Assembly: GCA_016928525.1 (NCBI GenBank)
Contig: JAFGKO010000149.1
Location: 1 to 5,088 of the forward strand
Reading direction: 5' to 3'
Source of the DNA: Anaerolineales bacterium
GTDB taxonomy: Bacteria > Chloroflexota > Anaerolineae > Anaerolineales > Villigracilaceae
DNA: 5,088 nt
This document shows positions 1 to 5,088 of the stretch, piece by piece. Every line of letters begins with the position of its first letter. Within the stretch, counting starts at the first letter, position 1. A program made the position numbers and the translations under genes. The notes beneath the pieces were generated by a model. That model worked only from the letters and a program-made list of their open reading frames with translations. It did no database searches and was not told where the DNA came from.

Positions 1-1363
1 CGGCGTTGTAGAGATACGTACCCGCATCTTGTGCGATATTCAAGCCGCGCCACCACAGGTCGAGGTGCAACTGGTCCATGTGGCCGAGACGCGAGGGGAA
101 CGTGGAAGCCCGCAAGTAAGCCCAGGAGTCCCGTCCGCGCGGGTGGTCAGCAAGATACAGGCTGGGTTCGTAAACCTTCTCGTGCGCGTCCAGGCCCAAC
201 CACAACGACATCTCGTCCCAAACACCGCCGGGCAGTTGGAAGCGCAGAAAGGCCCGCGCCGCGGCTTGCACCGTCGGGCGGAAATCGTCGAACGGGGTCA
301 CAGCCAGGGGCAGGATCAAAGCCCCATCATTGGCGCCCAGGTTCGGGGTCCGGCCTGAAGCGGGGTCGAGCATCGAGAACAGCCAGTGCGTCGCCCGTCC
401 TAGAGACTGCAATGTCAAAGCTGGCCAACCCACATCCCGAATCGCATTCACCCACAGCACCGCATGCAGCATCACGCGGTGATAGTTGCTGCTGTGCTGG
501 ATGTACTCGCCATAGCCGCTGATTTGGTACCGGAGGGCCCAGTTGAGCCAGCGCCAGCCAAGCGCGCGCCAACCCGCATGACCGAGCGCGCGGCCGGCGG
601 TATAGAGCGCGGCAGCCTCGGTGACGAGGTGATTGTTGTTCTGCGCACGGGCGTAGACCAGCGTAGGCGGGATGCGGGCAGCGTGCGCGGCGACGGACTG
701 CGCCAGGCGCGCGCGTCTTTCGGGGCTCGAAGCTGCCGCCGTTTCCCCGCCGCCAATGGGCGGGGTTTCGAAAACCTGGCCAGCCCAGACAAATGCCATG
801 AGCCGGATGGCGACTTCCTGACCATTCATCCAGTGCGGACCCAGGTTGGGGGGATTGGCGTCTGTGAATCGCTCGAAATATTCCCAGAAGGCTTCGGCAT
901 AGGTTTCATTTTTAGTCAGGTGGTAAGCGCGGCCCAGGACAAAAGCCCAGCCAAAGCGGGCGGGTTCCCAAATGAATTTGATATCAGGGACTAGAGAGTA
1001 GAGATTGGAGAGTAGTTCGGGGCTGGACTCGTAGTGTGTCCAGTGACGCAAAGGTTGATCGAATGTTAGTTTGATGTCAACCGGCTCGCCGCCAAACATG
1101 CGGAACTTGCCCGCCACAATCTCGTCTGCTTCGGACAGCAAGGCGCGCTGGCCCTCTTCGCCGAGGGTTTGCCTGAGTTGGTCGCGGTCAGGGAGAGAGA
1201 ATAGCTGATCAGAGAGTAGATAACTGGTTTCTACTCCTCTACTCTTTATTCTCTTATAGTGACCTGTTTTCATACCAACTTTGTACAACGCATACAACGC
1301 CATCTGGGTCAGTCCCAACTGGCGCAGAGCTTTGATGGCAAGAAAAAGCCTTGACAATGACAT
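1..1363 (-). CDS. Heparinase II/III-like (alginate lyase-fold) protein, C-terminus cut off by the window edge
   Basis: An open frame of 454 codons runs from ATG at 1363 off the window at position 1 without a stop. Residues 1-85 are a variable, basic N-terminus with no signal peptide, so a cytoplasmic location is likely. FRMFGGEPV (87-95), IKFIWEPARFGWAF (from about 128) and QEVAIRL (182-188) match the alpha/alpha-barrel domain of the heparinase II/III-like family (Hepar_II_III_N type). Candidate active-site positions are NNNHL (Asn242-244, His245) and SSNYH (Tyr294, His295). The second domain starts with GHMDQLHLDLWW (His428, His433) followed by QDAGTYLYN, the typical beta-sandwich opening. 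The family is usually roughly 600-700 residues, so perhaps 200 are missing. Known lyases of this fold cleave uronic-acid polysaccharides; members in exopolysaccharide loci are probably modifying enzymes, substrate unknown. The start is one base after the upstream Nudix stop (TAG-G-ATG) with only a distant GGGA, suggesting translational coupling. Heptamer-like repeats fall inside the N-terminal coding region. Confidence 0.9.
   Translation of the reverse strand, partial: MSLSRLFLAIKALRQLGLTQMALYALYKVGMKTGHYKRIKSRGVETSYLLSDQLFSLPDRDQLRQTLGEEGQRALLSEADEIVAGKFRMFGGEPVDIKLTFDQPLRHWTHYESSPELLSNLYSLVPDIKFIWEPARFGWAFVLGRAYHLTKNETYAEAFWEYFERFTDANPPNLGPHWMNGQEVAIRLMAFVWAGQVFETPPIGGGETAAASSPERRARLAQSVAAHAARIPPTLVYARAQNNNHLVTEAAALYTAGRALGHAGWRALGWRWLNWALRYQISGYGEYIQHSSNYHRVMLHAVLWVNAIRDVGWPALTLQSLGRATHWLFSMLDPASGRTPNLGANDGALILPLAVTPFDDFRPTVQAAARAFLRFQLPGGVWDEMSLWLGLDAHEKVYEPSLYLADHPRGRDSWAYLRASTFPSRLGHMDQLHLDLWWRGLNIAQDAGTYLYNA
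993..1013. repeat. Three tandem degenerate 7-bp repeats inside the heparinase-like gene
   Basis: On the plus strand three consecutive heptamers read AGAGAGT, AGAGATT, GGAGAGT. They lie in coding sequence for about residues 117-124 (LLSNLYSL), just before the conserved IKFIWEPAR block, where a spacer of variable length is plausible. The length is a multiple of three, so the frame is kept. The same AGAGAGT word occurs again at 1211-1217. Confidence 0.5.
1211..1252. repeat. Inverted heptamer-type repeats forming a hairpin inside the heparinase-like gene
   Basis: GAGTAGA (1214-1220) and TCTACTC (1230-1236) are perfect inverted repeats around a 9-nt loop. With one bulged base at 1237, AGA (1211-1213) pairs with TCT (1238-1240), extending the stem to 10 bp. 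Heptamer-spaced pyrimidine-rich units TACTCCT, CTACTCT, TTATTCT continue to 1252. The segment encodes about residues 38-51, in the poorly conserved N-terminal linker. It resembles the purine-rich units at 993-1013. Confidence 0.5.
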
Positions 1364-1364
1364 C

Positions 1365-1901
1365 CTAGACAATGCGTCCCAAATATGCGAGAGCATAGAA
1401 CAAAGCGGTTATGTGTATAGCTTGTTCCAATTCCCCATGTTTCGCCATGTCGATGGTCTCATCAAGTGATTTCAAAAAAACTTCGATCTCTTCTGTCTCA
1501 TCGAGATTCTGGTCTGACACCTTTTCAACATCGAGAGCTAAAAAGAAATAAGCGCTATTCGTGAAACTGACCGAATTGGGGAATATCTTTCCAATTTCGA
1601 TGAACCGATCGCTGATATATCCCGTTTCTTCCAACAACTCGCGCTTGGCAGCTTCCAGGGTTTCTTCACCATCGTCTACAACGCCGCCTGGAAATTCCCA
1701 AAGAACCTGTTGTACTCCATGACGATACTGCCTGATCAATACTACTTCCTGGTCTTTTGTAAGCGCAAAAACAGTGACCCAAGACCCGTACTCCAGTATA
1801 AGTGGTTCAAGTGTCTGACCATTGGGAAGTTCACATTTGTCAATGCGCACCTTTTTGCGCAGATAAGTTGTTTCAAGCACTTTCCAGGGTTTGATGGTCA
1901 T
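1365..1901 (-). CDS. Nudix hydrolase, ADP-ribose pyrophosphatase-like
   Basis: This 178-residue protein has a perfect Nudix box, GX5EX7REUXEEXGU, at residues 73-95 (G73, E79, R87, E88, E91, E92, G94), which binds the metal that drives hydrolysis of a nucleoside diphosphate linked to X. The basic N-terminal strand region, RQYRHGVQQVLWEFPGG before the box, FPNSVSF (107-113) after it and the acidic DETEEIEV (134-141) are the layout of ADP-ribose or nucleotide-sugar pyrophosphatases rather than MutT 8-oxo-dGTPases. The substrate remains inferred. ATG at 1901 is preceded by GAGGAAG, a good though close Shine-Dalgarno site. It lies 17 bp after the other Nudix stop and its own TAG is one base before the heparinase-like ATG, so the three are probably co-transcribed. 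Its base composition is clearly AT-richer than the flanking polysaccharide-type genes (about 40% GC in two hand-counted 60-bp lines). Confidence 0.92.
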   Translation of the reverse strand: MTIKPWKVLETTYLRKKVRIDKCELPNGQTLEPLILEYGSWVTVFALTKDQEVVLIRQYRHGVQQVLWEFPGGVVDDGEETLEAAKRELLEETGYISDRFIEIGKIFPNSVSFTNSAYFFLALDVEKVSDQNLDETEEIEVFLKSLDETIDMAKHGELEQAIHITALFYALAYLGRIV

Positions 1902-1918
1902 GCTTCCTCAGGGTTTCT

Positions 1919-2371
1919 TTAAGGGGTACACGTCTTGATGAATTGTTCTATCACTGGCTTGATCGGCGGACTAAGATCATCAGGGATATCGGCTGGGGCA
2001 AACCAACGCCATTCCGTATGCTCATCGTTCAGGGAGATTTTCCCGGTTACGTCTCGGCTGCGATACACAATCGTGACATTATATACTTCATCCCCATTAG
2101 GATACTTGTAGTACAACTCCGGGCCCGAAAAGACACCAAAAAGCGACATTTCCCCTACCTGCAAGCCAGTTTCTTCAAGGGCCTCGCGGCGGGCAGCATT
2201 TTCGACTATTTCACCCGGCTCCGTCCCCCCGCCGGGCGGATCCCAGCAACCACTATCCGAACGTTTCATTAAGAGCAGACGATTGTGATCGTCTACGATC
2301 AGAATCGCCGCGCCGACCATGAGAACAGGTGCGTGCCCGATATGCTGGCGGAGGGATTGGATGTATTCCAT
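1919..2371 (-). CDS. Nudix hydrolase, MutT/ADP-ribose pyrophosphatase type
   Basis: A 150-residue single-domain Nudix protein. The N-terminus MEYIQSLRQHIGHAPVLMVG followed by AAILIVDD is the usual opening of a common bacterial Nudix group, which fixes the ATG at 2371. The Nudix box GX5EX7REUXEEXGU is complete at residues 48-70 (G48, E54, R62, E63, E66, E67, G69). WDPPGGG (43-49) replaces the more usual WGLPGG just before the box. EHTEWRWFAPADIP (117-130) is the common C-terminal Nudix segment. The substrate cannot be read from the sequence; a nucleoside diphosphate derivative is likely. I see no Shine-Dalgarno site in the AT-rich 20 bases before the start. It is only distantly similar to the downstream Nudix gene outside the box, so the pair does not look like a recent tandem duplication. 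It starts the Nudix-Nudix-heparinase run after a 122-bp gap behind the toxin gene. Confidence 0.9.
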   Translation of the reverse strand: MEYIQSLRQHIGHAPVLMVGAAILIVDDHNRLLLMKRSDSGCWDPPGGGTEPGEIVENAARREALEETGLQVGEMSLFGVFSGPELYYKYPNGDEVYNVTIVYRSRDVTGKISLNDEHTEWRWFAPADIPDDLSPPIKPVIEQFIKTCTP

Positions 2372-2405
2372 GCTGGTTTTAAATTGATTGAAAGCTGCGA
2401 GTTAG

Positions 2406-2434
2406 CGTTTAACCTGCAACTTTTTACCTTTCAA
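2406..2434 (-). promoter_or_regulatory. Weak candidate promoter before the Nudix pair
   Basis: On the minus strand TTGAAA (2434-2429) and TAAACG (2411-2406) are separated by 17 bases, the standard spacing, about 34 bases before the first Nudix start. The -35 is a 5/6 match but the -10 only 3/6. It would allow the Nudix and heparinase-like genes to be transcribed apart from the toxin-antitoxin genes. The rest of the 122-bp gap shows nothing I can name. Confidence 0.2.
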
Positions 2435-2493
2435 CGTTATAGACTCCACTGTTACGAACATGATGCGCCGGGCTTACCGAATGGCGGCCCCGG

Positions 2494-2925
2494 TCAAGCC
2501 GCTTTAAATGGGCTAAGATTTCCCTGCTCATCGGCCTGTAAGACGGTCAGTTCGGGCATGGGGAAGTGTTTGGGGTTGGTGGTAACGAGGGTCAGTCCGA
2601 GCTGTAGAGTAGAAGCGGCAATGAGGGCGTCGGCGTCACTGAGAATGACACCACGCCCGCGCCAGAAGCGTATCATCTCTCCTGCCAAATCGGCAATCTC
2701 GTTGGTTATCTGGATCGTTTCGATGGAATTCAATAAAGCAAATGTATCTACTCTTTCTCGTTCTTGCATCCCTCGCACGATTTCAAGGCGCGTCATGGCT
2801 GAAATATACACCCAGCCCTTACGGTTAGTCTCGCGTAGCAAATCCTTGTATCCTGGCATTTTGCGTAAATATCGGATCAAGATGTTGCTATCCAAAATGT
2901 GATCACTCACCGCGTCCCCACTCAT
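2494..2925 (-). CDS. vapC: VapC-like PIN-domain ribonuclease toxin
   Basis: This is a single PIN domain of 143 residues, the usual size for a VapC toxin, a Mg-dependent endoribonuclease that inhibits translation when freed from its antitoxin. The acidic centre is visible: Asp12 in HILDSNILI, Glu48 in MTRLEIVRG, Asp99 in SDADALIAA (with Asp97 nearby), and Asn117 in TTNPKHF at the fourth position, where Asn or Asp is common. The catalytic set looks intact, so the toxin is probably active. ATG at 2925 overlaps the antitoxin gene by 23 bp, typical of coupled toxin-antitoxin pairs. A GTG at 2910, right after a GGGGA and giving a 138-residue protein beginning close to the first strand, is an equally plausible start. 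The target RNA cannot be predicted. Confidence 0.9.
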   Translation of the reverse strand: MSGDAVSDHILDSNILIRYLRKMPGYKDLLRETNRKGWVYISAMTRLEIVRGMQERERVDTFALLNSIETIQITNEIADLAGEMIRFWRGRGVILSDADALIAASTLQLGLTLVTTNPKHFPMPELTVLQADEQGNLSPFKAA

Positions 2926-3187
2926 CGGACAAATCGCGCGTCCCTAACTTGCGTTGTTCCTCGATCCAGCGGTCTATATCCTCTGGGGTCAGCATATCAG
3001 GATGATCTTCATCCTTCCAGGCACCGTAGGATTTTTCAATGGCCTCGCGCAGCTTTCGACGGCGCAGTTCACGGGCCAACACTTCCTCCACGAATTTGGT
3101 ACGTTCGCGAGCAGGAATGGCGCGACGTAATTCGTCCATCACGGACTTGGTAATATACAGGTTCATGCGTTCTTTTACGGCGCCCAT
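2903..3187 (-). CDS. vapB: VapB-like ribbon-helix-helix antitoxin
   Basis: A 94-residue protein directly before, and overlapping, the PIN toxin. Residues 8-13 (MNLYIT) fit the DNA-binding strand of a ribbon-helix-helix fold, followed by helices at about 15-24 and 27-42 (TKFVEEVLARELRR). The charged tail, including YGAWKDEDHPD and TPEDIDRWIEEQR (about 54-79), would be the toxin-wrapping part. By family precedent it neutralises the toxin and represses its own operon. ATG at 3187 is supported by AAAAGGA with a 7-base spacer; Met8 is a weaker alternative. A TATAAT box lies 36-41 bases upstream. The antitoxin identity rests on fold and context, since VapB proteins diverge fast. Confidence 0.82.
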   Translation of the reverse strand: MGAVKERMNLYITKSVMDELRRAIPARERTKFVEEVLARELRRRKLREAIEKSYGAWKDEDHPDMLTPEDIDRWIEEQRKLGTRDLSDEWGRGE

Positions 3188-3194
3188 AGGTCAA

Positions 3195-3219
3195 TCCTTT
3201 TGCACTATTCCTTTGCACT
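3195..3219 (-). promoter_or_regulatory. Direct repeat at the vapBC start, candidate antitoxin operator
   Basis: On the minus strand AGTGCAAAGGA (3219-3209) is followed two bases later by AGTGCAAAAGGA (3206-3195), identical but for one extra A. The first copy covers the expected transcription start; the second contains the Shine-Dalgarno site of the antitoxin gene. A ribbon-helix-helix repressor bound here would block transcription, so an operator is plausible. A duplicated ribosome-binding region is the alternative. Confidence 0.4.
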
Positions 3220-3222
3220 GTA

Positions 3223-3228
3223 ATTATA
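3223..3228 (-). promoter_or_regulatory. -10 box of the vapBC promoter
   Basis: A perfect TATAAT on the minus strand, in the only gap between the oxidoreductase and antitoxin genes. At 17-bp spacing the -35 would be TGGAGT (3 of 6 consensus bases), inside the end of the oxidoreductase coding sequence. The weak -35 suggests a modest or activator-helped promoter. Expected start of transcription is near 3216. Confidence 0.55.
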
Positions 3229-3236
3229 CACCAAAC

Positions 3237-5088
3237 TCATTGCTCACTCCATCCCCAAATATTGATGGGAATGCCGTCCTTTCGCAAGGACTCCAGCGCT
3301 GAAAACGTGGCGCTTGTCACGCCAATCAACTGGACGTAGGGAATCGGCGGCTCCCCCCCTTCCCAGATGGCACGCACAAAGGACTGCCACTCAGCCTTCC
3401 AACCTTTATCTTGCGCAACTTGGACTCTCTTGCGCCGTCCATTGTGAACCATTTCCAGGGCACGGAAGTCATCCAGTACAGCCACACGCCCGCCACAAAA
3501 GACTTCCACGCGCTCTTTGGGCAAGGATTTGTCACCGTTGGCAAGATAATCTACCACTCCAAGGGAACCGTCAGGGAAGGTAAAAACCATTGATACATTG
3601 TCTTCGCGGTACCTGCCGTTATCCGGCAGGGCATGCGCAGTGACAGAAATCGGAACCGCCCCAACCAGGAAGGTAATGAAATCCACGAAATGGCAGCCTT
3701 CGCCAATGATGCGTCCGCCACCGATGGTCGGGTCGTGCGTCCAATGCTTGAGGGGAATATAGCCTGCATTGACGCGATAATGGATGTAGAGCGGTTCGCT
3801 ACGATCCGCAAGGAATGAGGCGAGTTGTTGCGCCAGGGGCGCGAACCGGCGGTTGAACCCGACCATTAGCAAGTGTTCTTTGGTTTTCAGTAATTGCTCG
3901 TTGAGCGCTGAAAGTTGATCACCATTGATCGCCAGCGGCTTCTCCACAAATACGTGTTTACCGGCCTGTAAGGCTTTGATAGCCAGGTCAGTGTGAGAGT
4001 CATGACGCGTCAGGATGGCAACTGTATTGATATTCGGATCGTTGATGATTTCATCCTCACGAGAGGTTGCATAGGAAAAGTTGAATTTTTTCCCCGAGTG
4101 CTGGGCATGTAATCCACCTGCTGAGGCAATGCCCACCAATTCGACGCGTTTGTTTTTCCTGAGGACTGGCAGGAGTGTAGCGTTTGCAAACAAGCCAGCG
4201 CCGAGCACTCCCAATGTGACCGGCATTTTTTCCCCGTCACGCACGGCAGGCCCAATTTGCTCTGTCCGCTCACGCAAGGCAACGCGCGCCAGCGGGGAAT
4301 CTGAACTGTCAGGGTAAGTCAATAGAACGCCTAGGAATGGTTCTTTTTTCTTGCCGGTGATCACCTCGTACGCTTCGGCAGCCTGTTCGATCTGGAAGCG
4401 ATGCGTGATGAGCGGTTTGACCTGTATTTTGCCGCTCTCAAGCAGTCCAACTACCGATTCAAGATTGCGTCCTTCCGTCCAGCGCACGTAGCCGATAGGG
4501 TAATCCAGCCCATCCTCTTCGTAGGAGGGATCATAGCGACCGGGGCCATAAGAGCGGGAATTTATGAAGGAAAGTTCCTTTTCGTAATAGACCTTGCGCG
4601 GGAGAGCTTGACCTACTGCACCCGTCGCAACTACACGCGCCCGGTCACGGGCAATCGCTCCGGCCAGTTCCACCGGATCAGTGGAGGAGGTATCCGCGCA
4701 AATGATAACCACGTCGAAACCGCGGTTGGCGGTAAAAGCCAGGGCCCATTCTTCCGACTGGCTGCGCTGCCAGGCCTGAATTCCGAGGGAGGTAGCGAGG
4801 GCGACGCGCTTTGGGTCGATGTCGATGCCCAGCACACGACATCCCGCTGCCGCGGCGATCTGCCCCGTCAGTAATCCCAATAACCCCATACCAATCACCG
4901 CAACTGTCTCGCCAATTTGCGGCTCGGCCAGACGAAATCCATGTAAGGCAATCGCGCCCAGGGTCGCAAAGGCAGCCGATTCGAAATCGACCGTATCGGG
5001 CAGGGGCACGAGCAGGTTGCGGGGTACAACGGCATACTCGGCATGCACGGCAAAACCGCCGCCCGCACAGGCCACGCGCTGGCCGACC
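3237..5088 (-). CDS. Bi-domain oxidoreductase: zinc-type MDR dehydrogenase fused to Gfo/Idh/MocA domain, N-terminus cut off by the window edge
   Basis: The frame is open to the right edge and ends at TGA (3239-3237), giving 616 visible residues. A GTG at 5075 is internal: the four codons before it (VGQR) continue the VGQRVACAG motif of medium-chain dehydrogenases, so about 100 residues are missing. Counting from that GTG, the first Rossmann motif is GMGLLG (62-67) with Asp85 ending the next strand, which favours NAD(H). An MDR substrate-domain tail runs to about 255. A linker leads to a second Rossmann motif GAGLFA (292-297), EKP (378-380), GFNRRF (406-411) and GGGRIIGEGCHFVDF (452-466), the Gfo/Idh/MocA signature. 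Such fusions are recurrent in polysaccharide loci and are thought to oxidise or epimerise sugars or sugar nucleotides; the substrate is unknown. No terminator is visible in the 49 bp before the antitoxin gene, so read-through is possible. Confidence 0.93.
   Translation of the reverse strand, partial: VGQRVACAGGGFAVHAEYAVVPRNLLVPLPDTVDFESAAFATLGAIALHGFRLAEPQIGETVAVIGMGLLGLLTGQIAAAAGCRVLGIDIDPKRVALATSLGIQAWQRSQSEEWALAFTANRGFDVVIICADTSSTDPVELAGAIARDRARVVATGAVGQALPRKVYYEKELSFINSRSYGPGRYDPSYEEDGLDYPIGYVRWTEGRNLESVVGLLESGKIQVKPLITHRFQIEQAAEAYEVITGKKKEPFLGVLLTYPDSSDSPLARVALRERTEQIGPAVRDGEKMPVTLGVLGAGLFANATLLPVLRKNKRVELVGIASAGGLHAQHSGKKFNFSYATSREDEIINDPNINTVAILTRHDSHTDLAIKALQAGKHVFVEKPLAINGDQLSALNEQLLKTKEHLLMVGFNRRFAPLAQQLASFLADRSEPLYIHYRVNAGYIPLKHWTHDPTIGGGRIIGEGCHFVDFITFLVGAVPISVTAHALPDNGRYREDNVSMVFTFPDGSLGVVDYLANGDKSLPKERVEVFCGGRVAVLDDFRALEMVHNGRRKRVQVAQDKGWKAEWQSFVRAIWEGGEPPIPYVQLIGVTSATFSALESLRKDGIPINIWGWSEQ

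Noticed and set aside
472..825. Minus-strand open frame of 117 residues in another frame within the heparinase-like gene
   Set aside because: It is an arginine/serine-rich, out-of-frame shadow; the correct frame there carries the ARAQNNNHLVTEAA and EYIQHSSNYH segments.
29..994. Overlapping plus-strand open frames opposite the heparinase-like gene, including ones at 31-522 and 464-994
   Set aside because: They lie antisense to a frame with continuous family motifs, are rich in R, G, P and A as expected from GC-rich antisense reading, and show no domain.
2464..2505. GC-rich region just after the toxin stop considered as a rho-independent terminator
   Set aside because: Only short 5-bp stems (GCGGC/GCCGC or CCGGG/CCCGG) can be drawn, with large loops and no following T-run on the minus strand.
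2285..2902. Plus-strand open frame of 205 residues covering the toxin gene and the 122-bp gap
   Set aside because: It is antisense to a PIN-domain protein with all catalytic residues, has no recognisable domain, and no ribosome site supports it.
3612..3630. Perfect hairpin CCTGCCG-loop-CGGCAGG considered as a terminator
   Set aside because: It lies inside the conserved coding sequence of the oxidoreductase and has no T-run on either side.
4401..4874. Plus-strand open frame of 157 residues opposite the dehydrogenase domain
   Set aside because: It is an antisense shadow of the Rossmann-fold region with no domain of its own.
5066..5088. GTG at 5075 as the true start of the oxidoreductase
   Set aside because: The codons before it are in frame and match the VGxRVACAG dehydrogenase motif, so the gene continues past the window edge.

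Overview
Everything supportable in this window lies on the minus strand, in the transcription order: oxidoreductase (5' end outside the window), vapB-like antitoxin, vapC-like toxin, Nudix hydrolase, second Nudix hydrolase, heparinase II/III-like protein (3' end outside the window). Both outer genes are partial. The leftmost gene has no stop codon inside the window, so a search for complete open frames would miss it; I translated it by hand.

Layout. 5088-3237 holds a two-domain protein: an MDR-type zinc-binding dehydrogenase fused to a Gfo/Idh/MocA oxidoreductase. A 49-bp gap follows, with a clear TATAAT box, a direct repeat and a good Shine-Dalgarno site. 3187-2494 is a type II toxin-antitoxin pair, a ribbon-helix-helix VapB-like antitoxin overlapping a PIN-domain VapC-like toxin. 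After a 122-bp gap come two Nudix hydrolases (2371-1919 and 1901-1365). One base after the second Nudix stop, the heparinase II/III-like gene begins (1363) and runs out of the window at position 1. No stretch longer than 300 bases lacks a gene.

How the genes fit together. Bi-domain oxidoreductases and heparinase/alginate-lyase-fold proteins are known companions in bacterial surface or exopolysaccharide loci, often side by side. Here a toxin-antitoxin pair and two Nudix genes separate them, which looks like an insertion into, or rearrangement of, such a locus. Base composition agrees: single hand-counted 60-bp lines are about 68% GC in the distal heparinase gene but about 40% in the distal Nudix gene. 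The Nudix enzymes could act on nucleotide-sugar or ADP-ribose-type substrates, but the sequence does not settle the substrate.

Organism. This is a bacterium of moderate GC. The fused oxidoreductase, the heparinase-like N-terminus and heptamer-spaced purine-rich repeats remind me of Chloroflexota (Anaerolineae), but that is recognition from memory and low confidence. I see no RNA genes, CRISPR arrays, transposases or convincing terminators. I did not find a plainly new biological system; the most unusual items are the interposed cassette and the repeat-derived segments inside the heparinase-like gene.
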